Source: Bacteroidota bacterium
Lineage (GTDB): Bacteria > Bacteroidota > Bacteroidia > Chitinophagales > LD1
Direction: 5' to 3'
Length of the DNA: 32,370 nucleotides
Assembly (NCBI GenBank): GCA_947476645.1
Contig: CANJRM010000026.1
Coordinates: 1-32,370, forward strand
The first letter of the stretch is position 1. Every line of letters begins with the position of its first letter. The notes under the pieces were generated by a model. It had not been told where the DNA came from. It did no database searches and saw only the letters and a list, made by a program, of their open reading frames with translations. Below, piece by piece: positions 25,191 to 31,769 of this stretch. Made by a program: the position numbers and the translations under genes.

Positions 25191-25225
25191 AAAAAAAAAC
25201 GACAGTACTGCAAATTACTGTCGTT
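25191..25225 (-). terminator. terminator on the minus strand
   Basis: Perfect 10-bp arms AACGACAGTA (25198-25207) and TACTGTCGTT (25216-25225); read on the minus strand the hairpin is followed by a run of T residues. It probably ends transcripts from the 25403-25798 gene, about 180 bp downstream of its stop. Confidence 0.75.
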
Positions 25226-25352
25226 CAAGCAAAATTAAATTATCAATTATGAAAAAGACTTACTGCTATAAACGGAGTTTTGGAAAATCTGATTCGGTGA
25301 ACGGGGTAGTTGTTACAAAGTTTTTCTTGTTGGTTTGTTACTTGAGAACTTA

Positions 25353-25386
25353 TACCGCGGGGTCTCAGACGAAGACCCTGCGGGTA
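25353..25386. repeat. palindromic repeat, copy B3
   Basis: ACCGCGGGGTCTCAGACGAA followed by GACCCTGCGGGT. Same family as B1 and B2, arms imperfect. It sits 17 bp past the stop of the following minus-strand gene. Confidence 0.75.
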
Positions 25387-25402
25387 CGAGAATTAACTTG
25401 CT

Positions 25403-25798
25403 TTACTTAACAGCACCAACCACATTGAACACAGCGTTTTCACCGGCAAGCTCAGCGCAACGGCTGGAGGTAATAACGCCCAATCCATCAATACTTTCCT
25501 CGTTTTGAAGATAAATTATTTGACCCTCCCCGGTGGTTATTTTTCCGTGTTGGTTAACTACAGTTCCGTTTTTAAGCCAGCGGTAACCGCTCATTAAAAA
25601 GGCAATATTGCCTCTTACCGAATGCATTTGATTATTCACCATTTTGAAACAGTCTTTATCTTCGGGTAGAGAAGAGGGCGCTACACAAACCAAGCCCGAT
25701 TCTGGTATTGCTATTGCTTTTTTATAGACAGGGCTGGTTTGAGAATTGGCACTAAGTGAAAGAGCAGTAATGGCTATTAGAAGTGTTATGGTTTTCAT
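25403..25798 (-). CDS. small secreted protein, possibly DUF6799-like
   Basis: 131 residues with a signal peptide (MKTITLLIAITALSLSANSQ). After a linker, CFKMVNNQMHSVRGNIAFLMSGYRWLKNGTVVNQHGKITTGEGQIIYLQNEESIDGLG shows short strands of the xxNGxxVNxxGxIxxxxGxxxxL type that I associate with DUF6799; this assignment is tentative. Function unknown, probably periplasmic. The leader has a small dyad CGTGAA...TTCACG (25814-25831), a possible operator. Confidence 0.65.
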   Translation of the reverse strand: MKTITLLIAITALSLSANSQTSPVYKKAIAIPESGLVCVAPSSLPEDKDCFKMVNNQMHSVRGNIAFLMSGYRWLKNGTVVNQHGKITTGEGQIIYLQNEESIDGLGVITSSRCAELAGENAVFNVVGAVK

Positions 25799-25916
25799 GA
25801 ACTTATGTTTTTACGTGAATGAATTTTCACGATGCAAAGATGAGCCCTTGCTGCCTGAGGGCGTTATACAATTGTGTAAACCATTTGTATGATTCACACA
25901 CTAATTATCTATTGTG

Positions 25917-25976
25917 GTGCCATTCCCGCCAAGCACAGCGGGATGAAACACCTACGGAAGACTTGAAACATCGGGG
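25917..25976. repeat. dispersed repeat, copy A2 (partial)
   Basis: GCCATTCCCGCCAAGCACAG...GCGGGATGAAACACCTACGG...GACTTGAAACATCGGGG corresponds to the right two thirds of copies A1 and A3. It ends exactly at the stop codon side of the next gene. Confidence 0.8.
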
Positions 25977-26621
25977 TTACCACGCTATTAACTCTGTTAC
26001 TTTGTGGTCTTTCAAAATCATTTCGGCAATTATTTTTACTACCGTAAGGCATATAAGAACGCTAATGGTATTGCCGGTATTAACGTAAATGACTGAGCCA
26101 ATAAAAACCACCAATTGAATTACAGCTAACCTTACAAATGGCTCCATGAACTGCTCATTAGGATTGCGCTGGGTGTAAACTTCGGGCATTAAAAAATCGT
26201 TGATGAAGGAATACACATTCGAAATGAAAAATGCACCAAGTGCATAGAAGGTAGAAGTATCATTCATAAAAATTCGGATAGCACCGAATACACCAACTTT
26301 CCATTGGTCGAAAACACCAATAATTCCAAAAAACATAGCCAGTTGAAAGTAAACGAGCAGATAGTAACTGCAAATAAAAGGAGGTACCGAAAACAAACCA
26401 AGTGAGCCGATAGTGCCGTTTTCTTCAGCGGGTTTGCCGTAATAAATGACCGAAATAAGTTTAGGAATATTAAAAGCGCCCGTTACAATGGTTTCGAGGG
26501 CGTAGCAGATAAAAACAGTCATAGGTTCCCAACCCAGCAACCAAACTCCTATGTAAGGTGAAATATTCCAAAGAAAAATATTAAGGGCTACCTCATTAAA
26601 TTTAAGTTTTGGAAACTTCAT
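25977..26621 (-). CDS. multi-pass membrane protein, DUF6498-like
   Basis: 214 residues with about five to six membrane helices: VALNIFLWNISPYIGVWLLGW, MTVFICYALETIVTGAFNI, SVPPFICSYYLLVYFQLAMFFGIIGVF, FYALGAFFISNVYSFINDFL, LAVIQLVVFIGSVIYV and ISVLICLTVVKIIAEMIL. The pattern NISPYIGVWLLGWEPMTVFICYALETI near the N-terminus is what I recall for DUF6498, an uncharacterised inner-membrane family. No catalytic residues stand out. It lies between two copies of the A repeat. Confidence 0.65.
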   Translation of the reverse strand: MKFPKLKFNEVALNIFLWNISPYIGVWLLGWEPMTVFICYALETIVTGAFNIPKLISVIYYGKPAEENGTIGSLGLFSVPPFICSYYLLVYFQLAMFFGIIGVFDQWKVGVFGAIRIFMNDTSTFYALGAFFISNVYSFINDFLMPEVYTQRNPNEQFMEPFVRLAVIQLVVFIGSVIYVNTGNTISVLICLTVVKIIAEMILKDHKVTELIAW

Positions 26622-26704
26622 GTGCCCGTAGCTTGTGGGTTATAATTTTTGGCGCTGCCTGGTTTGTGCTTTACTAAACTACGGAAACGAAATTAATTCA
26701 AAAT

Positions 26705-26797
26705 ACGAAGTCATAGACTTCTGGTTATTAAATTCCAAGTCATTCCCGCCAAGCACAGCGGGATGAAACACCTTCGGAAGACTTGGAACAGCGGGTT
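26705..26797. repeat. ~90-bp dispersed repeat, copy A3
   Basis: Contains three nested or adjacent palindromes: GAAGTC-ATA-GACTTC, TTCCAAGT (26733-26740) with ACTTGGAA (26781-26788), and inside it CCCGC (26745-26749) with GCGGG (26758-26762). This is the best-preserved copy; A1, A2 and a short A4 are relatives. It is not coding and has no transposase: a MITE/REP-like element. Confidence 0.87.
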
Positions 26798-26805
26798 CAT
26801 ACGCC

Positions 26806-27351
26806 TCATGCTATTCGCTTTCCTATTTGTTTAGCTACTGTTTTCAACAGGCTTTTTTCTGCCTGTGTTTGCAATTGAGTTAACCGGGTGGTAACTGTAT
26901 TAAGTATGCTTCCCATAGTGCCTTCGGTAGTAAATTCAAATTTTAATTGTAAGCTCTGGTCTGAATCGTATGTTTTAATCTTATATCCTTTTGCCTTTGC
27001 CAGTTTTTTTATTTCTGTAAGCAATTTTACCGGCTCCCAATATTGCCATGCGTAACTGATACCACTGTCTAAACCATCTTCTACACTTACGACTATTTTT
27101 TTCCCTTTTCGTGTGATAAAATAATAGTCAAAAACGTGTTGAGGCTGTGGCTTTTGATAAAAATGCAAACTAAATCTGTCGGGAAAATCAGCTGCTTTTG
27201 CATCGGCAATTTTGCCGATATCTAAATCGGGAAAGCCCTCTACTATAACCAGGTTGGATTCATCATCATAGTAGACAGAATCGGTGAATAATTTACCTTT
27301 TATAAAAACATGGTAAGTTCTTTCTTTCTCATTTTCTTTTAACTGTATCAT
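26806..27351 (-). CDS. hypothetical protein, 181 aa
   Basis: Soluble, no signal peptide. Two parts are visible: an N-terminal beta-rich domain (YHVFIKGKLFTDSVYYDDESNLVIVEGFPDLDIGKIA, HVFDYYFITRKGKKIVVSVEDGLDSGISYAWQYWEPV) and a C-terminal part with a helical end (TEGTMGSILNTVTTRLTQLQTQAEKSLLKTVAKQIGKR). I recognise no family. The ATG overlaps the stop of the third MVYEL mini-ORF (27348-27389), so its translation could be coupled to that peptide. It is the last gene in the string downstream of the restriction-modification gene. Confidence 0.6.
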   Translation of the reverse strand: MIQLKENEKERTYHVFIKGKLFTDSVYYDDESNLVIVEGFPDLDIGKIADAKAADFPDRFSLHFYQKPQPQHVFDYYFITRKGKKIVVSVEDGLDSGISYAWQYWEPVKLLTEIKKLAKAKGYKIKTYDSDQSLQLKFEFTTEGTMGSILNTVTTRLTQLQTQAEKSLLKTVAKQIGKRIA

Positions 27352-27389
27352 GATTGTTTATTTTTTTTAAATATCAATTCATAAACCAT
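27348..27389 (-). repeat. MVYEL mini-ORF repeat, copy c
   Basis: The DNA for MVYELIF (13-codon ORF MVYELIFKKNKQS) matches the 3' end of the restriction-modification gene, including the preceding CAGCC. Its TGA overlaps the ATG of the 26806-27351 gene. Confidence 0.7.
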
Positions 27390-27428
27390 TGGCTGTAGTC
27401 TTCCTCTTCTTGTTGGTGACGCATCGCT

Positions 27429-27450
27429 CCCGCTAATAAAGCGGGATGAA
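27429..27450. repeat. short A-family repeat remnant, A4
   Basis: CCCGCT-AATAA-AGCGGG followed by ATGAAAC, the core palindrome of the A repeat with a shortened loop. Confidence 0.5.
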
Positions 27451-27511
27451 ACAAAAGCCGATGCTAAACACCAACAAGGGCAAAAACACAGCAAGGGCGA
27501 AATTTTGTTTT

Positions 27512-27616
27512 TCATTTCAAACTGCCACAGGTTCCTATATAGACAAGCGCGAGTATCACTAAACAAATGAAGAGCTTGACTAAAAACTCAAAAAAGAGGA
27601 ATGGTTTTTTGCTCAT
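27512..27616 (-). CDS. 34-residue single-helix membrane protein
   Basis: Starts 6 bp after the stop of the 27623-27880 gene with AAAAAGG directly before the ATG. The peptide begins MSKKPFLFFEFLVKLF and continues ICLVILALVYIGTCGSLK: a basic N-terminus and one hydrophobic helix of about 20 residues, with a possible lipobox-like or simply membrane-embedded Cys near the end. Position and helix suggest a real small gene, translationally coupled to the gene before it. Function unknown; a toxin-like or regulatory small membrane peptide is possible but unsupported. Confidence 0.45.
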   Translation of the reverse strand: MSKKPFLFFEFLVKLFICLVILALVYIGTCGSLK

Positions 27617-27622
27617 ACCTTT

Positions 27623-27880
27623 TTAATTAAGCAAGTCTTTCTCTTTTTTCTTGCCCGCTAAAAACTCTTTCATAAAACCAAAATAATCAAGACCGTCCAT
27701 TCCCAGTTTTTCGAGTATCGCATCCAGTTCGTCAAATTCAAAGTCTATTTCACCTGCTTCAAACTGCCGCATATAATCTTCCTCTACTCCATGCGCTGCG
27801 GCTAATTGAGCGCGTGTAACGTTTTGTTTTTGGCGCACATAACCCAAAAGCCCTCCTAATATTTTTGCTGATGTATCCAT
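27623..27880 (-). CDS. small XRE-like helix-turn-helix protein
   Basis: 85 residues. LGYVRQKQNVTRAQLAAAHGVEEDYMRQFEAGEIDFEFDELDAILEKLG (about 12-60) has the helix-turn-helix and following helices of the Cro/CI class, in shortened form; a charged tail (MKEFLAGKKKEKDLLN) follows. In this setting, downstream of a restriction-modification gene, it may be a controller-type regulator, but C proteins usually lie upstream of the nuclease gene, so this is only a suggestion. Preceded by mini-ORF copy b. Confidence 0.65.
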   Translation of the reverse strand: MDTSAKILGGLLGYVRQKQNVTRAQLAAAHGVEEDYMRQFEAGEIDFEFDELDAILEKLGMDGLDYFGFMKEFLAGKKKEKDLLN

Positions 27881-27884
27881 AGTG

Positions 27885-27917
27885 CTATACTTTCAAAAAC
27901 CTAAACTCATAAACCAT
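27885..27917 (-). repeat. MVYEF mini-ORF repeat, copy b
   Basis: A complete 10-codon ORF, MVYEFRFLKV then TAG, nearly identical to the C-terminus of the restriction-modification protein (MVYELGFLKV). It lies between the stop at 27921 and the ATG at 27880. Confidence 0.8.
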
Positions 27918-27920
27918 AGG

Positions 27921-28145
27921 TTATTTTTTGGGTTTTCTGCGCGTTAGTTTTTGAAGACCATACATTTCATAATCTTCTTCGGGTATTTCCCACACGTGTA
28001 CTTTATGAATGAGTTCCTTAAGGGTTTGTGTTTTAATTTCTTTGCGCACTGCTCTTTTTGCATTAGCAGGAGAGTCTGCGGTTATACTACCCGAGGGTGT
28101 TTCTAAACTTACATGATACCGGTAGTGTTTTAATTTTTGAGCCAT
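27921..28145 (-). CDS. small basic hypothetical protein, 74 aa
   Basis: Starts 12 bp after the stop of the restriction-modification gene. LKHYRYHVSLETPSGSITADSPANAKRAVRKEIKT reads as strand-strand-helix, like small dsRNA- or DNA-binding adaptor folds, then LKELIHKVHVWEIPEEDYEMYGLQKLTRRKPKK with a basic tail. Not recognised. The tight spacing suggests co-transcription with the genes on either side. Confidence 0.6.
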   Translation of the reverse strand: MAQKLKHYRYHVSLETPSGSITADSPANAKRAVRKEIKTQTLKELIHKVHVWEIPEEDYEMYGLQKLTRRKPKK

Positions 28146-28157
28146 TGTATTTTGTAT

Positions 28158-28190
28158 TTACACCTTCAAAAACCCCAACTCATAAACCAT
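28158..28190 (-). repeat. MVYEL repeat, copy a (3' end of the RM gene)
   Basis: Last ten codons plus stop of the restriction-modification gene, MVYELGFLKV, matching copies b (27885-27917) and c (27348-27389). Confidence 0.8.
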
Positions 28191-30608
28191 TGGCTGCAAT
28201 TTCTCTGTGAGCGCATCATAAGCGGCTTTGAAGGCAACAAAACTAACGGGCGTTAAATCGCCAATCTTATTGCGCGCCTCCAGCGCCTTGCGCACTTGAT
28301 ACCAACCTACATCGGGGCGGTTTAGTTTTAGTTCTTCGCGCACACTGCGCACATCGGTGTGGGCGAAGTAGGCTTGCCATAGTTTCTTCCCTTCGGCTAA
28401 CACTGTTTGTGCTTCGGGGCTTAGGTTTCCACCTCCGTCTCGCGCAGAGCCGCGAGCCACCTCCGCCAGCGGAGGACAAGCAGCCAGATACCGCACCATA
28501 AAATCACTTTCAAACCTGCCCGGTGCATTTACTTCCTGCTCGGTGAAGGGTATAAAGTGATTGACTATGCTCCACTTCTTATCGTTCCATTCTAAATCAT
28601 TGGCACTGGCGGCTTTGTTACAGCGATTAAACAGCATCCAGATTAAACAGTCGGTTTTAAATTCTTCGCTTAGTGGTTGGTTCGGTTGTAAGAATTGGTC
28701 GCGGTCATTGAGCCAAGTTGGTCTTACTAATCTGCGCACCGAGAATACAATTGCACACTGCCACAAATTATCAAGTGTTACATAAATACCATTGCCGTTA
28801 CTAAATGTTGATGAGTAAAGGGTAGTTAATTGTTCAGTTTGTTGAGGGTCGTTTCCTCCGCAATGCATATAGGCTATTGCACCATCTGACCAAGTATCTG
28901 CTCTTGGTTTTGTTGTTGCAGGCGAAACGAAATTCTTTATTGGAAGAACTTTATCCTTATTGGCTTTTGGTCTATCAAACCAAACATTGAGATATGATGT
29001 ATTGGGACTATTGTAAAATGTCTTCTCACCAATTGGCGTCACATTTTTATCCAAGACTTCTACAGGAACCTCAGTAATCGGTGTTTTAGTTGTTGCCTTT
29101 TGATTTGTTTTCCATATTAAAAAGCCAATAGGAAATTTTCCAATCATTCCGTCAAATGCTTTGTTGTGAACAACAAAACCTCCTAAGTATTTCGCATTCC
29201 AAACTTGTCTAAATTTTTCTGAGTTAGGGGCATTCACATATTTCATTGTGCTAAACATAGCGAGTGTTGCAGTCGGTATTTCAATCGCAATCCTTGCTAA
29301 AAATTGAGTAAACAATTCATTACTTGCTTTCCCATACTTTGCCATGTGTTCCGAAATTTTTGTTTTGGCAACACCTGTTTTCTTATTCTCTTCCCCTGTT
29401 ACATCTTCACCCAAAAAGCCACGGTTAGATGCTTCTGCATACGGTGGGTTCATCAAAACCAAAATCTTCTTACCATCAGCAATTGCCTTGCGCAGTGGCT
29501 CGGGTATTTTGTTGGTGAGGGTGTAATCTATTTTGCCTTCTTCGGTAATATCATCGTTCAGATAATCGTATTGAAATCGCTGTGCGGCTACACAGGTTTT
29601 GGTGGCGAGCATTACATCTACATCTTCTTTGTCTAAGGTGCTCATGTATATATTGCGCGGGTTGCTGTGCTTCACTTCGAGGTTGCCCACGCCACAGCAC
29701 ATATCCCACACTATGTATTCGCGCTGCCAGTTTTTGCCGAGGGTTTCGGTTAGTTTGTCGTAGGCTTTGTCCACCACATTCAGCGGGGTGTAATACGCGC
29801 CTTTGAAGCTGCGCTCGTCCAGCGGTATCAGGCTATCGCGCCTCTCCAACAAATAGTTGCGGTATTCTTCTTTAGGCGGTCGGTGATACACGGCCCAAAA
29901 CTGCCGGTAGCCTTCTTTGTTGCCGAGTTCATAAATCTTTCCGCCCAGGCTAAACACCGGGGCATTGCCTTTGTGCAGCAGTTCGGCAGGCAGTTTGTCG
30001 TGGGTAGAGGTGGTGCCATCGCTCATGATGTCGGCAAAAAACAGCAGCGCATAATCATCAGCCGCCACACCCTGAATCTCTTTGCCTATCTTGTCCACCC
30101 ATTTATCGAACACCTGCTTCAGGTTATCGGGGGTAATTTGGGTGCGGATGATGTCGCCATTCTTAATGGCGTTTTTAATCGTGAAGATGAACTCTTCTTC
30201 GCTGTCTTCTATCTTAAAAGAAACGATGTGGGTGCCTATATGCGCGCTGATGGCATCGAGCGCCTCCTGCGGATAGCTGCTCGCGCTTTTGCCCCACTTA
30301 ATGGTTTTCTTTTCGAGGAACGGAATCACATCCGCGCTTTTCATCAGCGCGGCTTTGTGGGTGTCTATCACACACAAAAACGGAGGCAGCTCTTCGCCTT
30401 TGTTGAGTGCCTGCTGCACATAGTGCATCAGTTGGGTAAACATAGCGTAGCTGCTCAGCCGCCCATCGCGCTTGGCTTCGAACCAGATTTCTTTGGTTTG
30501 AATATCCACCAGATTTTTGCTGTAGCTCTTCAAGCCCAAGGCCTTGATGTAAGCGTCTTTTACATCTTCTTCGGTTTTGGCTTGTTGCAGTTTGGCGAAT
30601 AAACTCAT
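28158..30608 (-). CDS. putative type IIG-like restriction-modification enzyme (N6-adenine methylase)
   Basis: 816 residues from the ATG at 30608 (MSLFAKLQQ); an 11-codon extension is unlikely. The N-terminal domain has a PD-(D/E)xK-like motif, D35 ... E44-A45-K46 (VDIQTKEIWFEAK), as in fused nucleases. Methylase motifs: an S-adenosylmethionine loop D302-M-C-C-G-V-G (VWDMCCGVGN), preceded by KGAYYTPLNVV, and catalytic N387-P-P-Y390. Residues after about 450 should contain the target-recognition part. One polypeptide would therefore modify and perhaps cut DNA, with no separate nuclease or specificity gene nearby. An orphan methylase is the alternative. Near the end, a G+C-rich in-frame palindromic segment encodes about 20 residues. 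The last 10 codons recur twice downstream. Confidence 0.75.
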   Translation of the reverse strand: MSLFAKLQQAKTEEDVKDAYIKALGLKSYSKNLVDIQTKEIWFEAKRDGRLSSYAMFTQLMHYVQQALNKGEELPPFLCVIDTHKAALMKSADVIPFLEKKTIKWGKSASSYPQEALDAISAHIGTHIVSFKIEDSEEEFIFTIKNAIKNGDIIRTQITPDNLKQVFDKWVDKIGKEIQGVAADDYALLFFADIMSDGTTSTHDKLPAELLHKGNAPVFSLGGKIYELGNKEGYRQFWAVYHRPPKEEYRNYLLERRDSLIPLDERSFKGAYYTPLNVVDKAYDKLTETLGKNWQREYIVWDMCCGVGNLEVKHSNPRNIYMSTLDKEDVDVMLATKTCVAAQRFQYDYLNDDITEEGKIDYTLTNKIPEPLRKAIADGKKILVLMNPPYAEASNRGFLGEDVTGEENKKTGVAKTKISEHMAKYGKASNELFTQFLARIAIEIPTATLAMFSTMKYVNAPNSEKFRQVWNAKYLGGFVVHNKAFDGMIGKFPIGFLIWKTNQKATTKTPITEVPVEVLDKNVTPIGEKTFYNSPNTSYLNVWFDRPKANKDKVLPIKNFVSPATTKPRADTWSDGAIAYMHCGGNDPQQTEQLTTLYSSTFSNGNGIYVTLDNLWQCAIVFSVRRLVRPTWLNDRDQFLQPNQPLSEEFKTDCLIWMLFNRCNKAASANDLEWNDKKWSIVNHFIPFTEQEVNAPGRFESDFMVRYLAACPPLAEVARGSARDGGGNLSPEAQTVLAEGKKLWQAYFAHTDVRSVREELKLNRPDVGWYQVRKALEARNKIGDLTPVSFVAFKAAYDALTEKLQPMVYELGFLKV
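28435..28478. repeat. in-frame palindromic element inside the RM gene
   Basis: Two adjacent hairpins, CTCGCG-CAGAGC-CGCGAG (28439-28456) and CCTCCGC-CA-GCGGAGG (28460-28475), much richer in G+C than the gene around them. They encode CPPLAEVARGSARDGGG without breaking the frame. Confidence 0.6.
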
Positions 30609-30645
30609 GAGGTAAATAAAATGACTAATTACGAAATACAAATTT

Positions 30646-30653
30646 CAAATATA
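30646..30653 (-). promoter_or_regulatory. -7 box for the restriction-modification gene
   Basis: TATATTTG on the minus strand matches TAnnTTTG, 37 bp before the ATG at 30608. No clear -33 element. Confidence 0.4.
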
Positions 30654-30686
30654 CACAGGGGGAGTGTTGGTTGTAGTCACTCAAAT

Positions 30687-30941
30687 TCACTCCATCCCCT
30701 CATCCCTCACATCATCATAAGCTGTGTAATCAATAGTAGTTTGCCGGTCGGGTTTATCTAAATGAAGTTTTACGAGGTCGGTTACCTGGCTCATTTTTTT
30801 AAGCAGTCGGGGTTCCATTTTAAATTCTCTTAATAGTTTAAAGGTGCTGTTATATACTTTCATTTCCCCGGTATAGGCATTGTATTTCCAGCTATAAAAA
30901 TGTGCTTTGTAAAAAAGTTCTCCGTTAAAGTTTTCGTGCAT
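30687..30941 (-). CDS. hypothetical protein, 84 aa
   Basis: Acidic-ended soluble protein: GELFYKAHFYSWKYNAYTGEMKVYNSTFKLLREFKM (beta-rich, aromatic) then LLKKMSQVTDLVKLHLDKPDRQ (helix) and a polar tail with DYTAYDDVRDEGME. No family recognised. Divergent from the 31114 gene; a 172-bp region separates their starts. Confidence 0.5.
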   Translation of the reverse strand: MHENFNGELFYKAHFYSWKYNAYTGEMKVYNSTFKLLREFKMEPRLLKKMSQVTDLVKLHLDKPDRQTTIDYTAYDDVRDEGME

Positions 30942-31060
30942 AACAGGTGCAATATAAACGAAGCAGCGCGCAATGGAGGTGCGTAGGGTAGAGTGTATTT
31001 ACCACTCAAAAATTTTTTCAAAAAAATGACAATTCCATGACAATTTTTTTTCAAAACCTA

Positions 31061-31092
31061 TTGTCTGTATGCTATATGCTGCTATAAATTTG
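31061..31092 (+). promoter_or_regulatory. promoter for the 31114 gene
   Basis: TAAATTTG (31085-31092) matches TAnnTTTG and TTG (31061-31063) lies 21 bp upstream as the -33 element. The ATG is 21 bp downstream. This is the best-formed promoter in the window. Confidence 0.55.
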
Positions 31093-31113
31093 TAGCAACC
31101 AAAAACACTACTT

Positions 31114-31386
31114 ATGGACAAACCACATTTTGAACAGCACCCGCCTACTGAGGCAGAGCTGGAAACGCTCAAAGAAATAATGAATAATAAGAACACCCGG
31201 CAAGCAGCAGGTAAAACCTACAAGTCGTATTATACCAGCGAGGGGCACACCAAAAGCTTGCGCTTTAAGTATGACAGTATTAATGTGGCTACGCTGCTGG
31301 CGCGTATGTTTGCGCTGGGGCATATTAAGCGCGAGGACTTAATTGAGCAGCTGCCCGAAAGCTGGCGCAAATACATTATTCCTTAA
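31114..31386 (+). CDS. hypothetical protein, 90 aa
   Basis: Soluble, basic and mostly helical: PPTEAELETLKEIMNNKNTRQAAGKTYKSYYTSEGHTKSLRFKYDSINVATLLARMFALGHIKREDLIEQLPESWRKYIIP. No family recognised and no cysteines. It has its own promoter, and a weak CCGCC...GGC-TTTTTT structure follows its stop, so it is probably a separate transcript from the array unit that begins 30 bp later. Whether it is linked to that unit is unknown. Confidence 0.55.
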   Translation: MDKPHFEQHPPTEAELETLKEIMNNKNTRQAAGKTYKSYYTSEGHTKSLRFKYDSINVATLLARMFALGHIKREDLIEQLPESWRKYIIP

Positions 31387-31416
31387 TCAACCGCCTTTTT
31401 ACGGCTTTTTTAAAAT

Positions 31417-31432
31417 ACCCTGAATTCAGGGT
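31417..31432. repeat. 16-bp perfect palindrome upstream of array 2
   Basis: ACCCTGAATTCAGGGT, exact two-fold symmetry. It lies 68 bp before array 2; the inverted repeat at 2765-2798 lies 72 bp before array 1. Confidence 0.75.
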
Positions 31433-31439
31433 GGTGCAG

Positions 31440-31485
31440 GTTTTTGCCTTTACTCAACTTTGCTGCCGTTAAGCAGCGTTCTTTA
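31440..31485 (+). promoter_or_regulatory. conserved leader blocks of array unit 2
   Basis: GTTTTTGCCTTTA (31440-31452) and CGTTCTTTA (31477-31485) match the blocks before array 1 with a start-to-start distance of 37 against 38 bp. CAACTTTG (31455-31462) is a 7/8 match to the -7 box. Probable promoter/leader of the unit. Confidence 0.5.
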
Positions 31486-31500
31486 AAAGGGTTCAGGAAG

Positions 31501-31710
31501 TTTTCAAAAGCAATTGATTTTTTTTCAAAAGCAGTTGAAAACATTTACTAAGCATTCGGGAACTTTAAAAAAGCATTTAGAATTTTTTCAAAAGCATTTT
31601 CCTTTTTCCAAAAAGCATTTGGAAACTTTCTAAAAGCGTTTTGCCCTTTCCAAAAAGCATTTTCCTTTTTGCAACATGCATTTAGATTTTTTCAAAAAGC
31701 ATTTGTAAAC
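31501..31710 (+). repeat. 10-unit degenerate tandem array, exact 21-bp period (array 2)
   Basis: The G of the core AAGCA (or variant) falls at 31510, 31531, 31552, 31573, 31594, 31615, 31636, 31657, 31678 and 31699: nine steps of exactly 21 bp despite heavy divergence between units. Consensus is TTTCAAAAAGCATTTGGAAA plus C. A decayed eleventh unit follows to about 31730. All frames are interrupted by stops, so the array is not coding. It is A+T-rich and unrelated in sequence to array 1. The downstream ATG is about 40-60 bp away. Confidence 0.92.
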
Positions 31711-31769
31711 GGGTAACTGCTTCTAAAAACTTGTTTTTAATTATTTATTAACCATAAAATGAAACAAAA
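31711..31769 (+). promoter_or_regulatory. A/T-rich leader between array 2 and its gene
   Basis: No Shine-Dalgarno site; ends in GAAACAAAA before the ATG. ATTTATTAACCAT (31743-31755) parallels ATTTATTTAAACAT (3209-3222) in unit 1. Confidence 0.45.

Noticed and set aside
25249..25410. 53-codon plus-strand ORF starting MKKTYCYKRSF
   Set aside because: It runs through palindrome B3 and overlaps the end of the opposite gene; no recognisable protein.
27348..27566. 72-codon minus-strand ORF
   Set aside because: It reads through an A-family palindrome and the MVYEL repeat and overlaps the 34-aa gene; it looks like a chance frame.
29883..30602. 239-codon plus-strand ORF
   Set aside because: Antisense of the restriction-modification gene, whose motifs establish the minus strand as coding.
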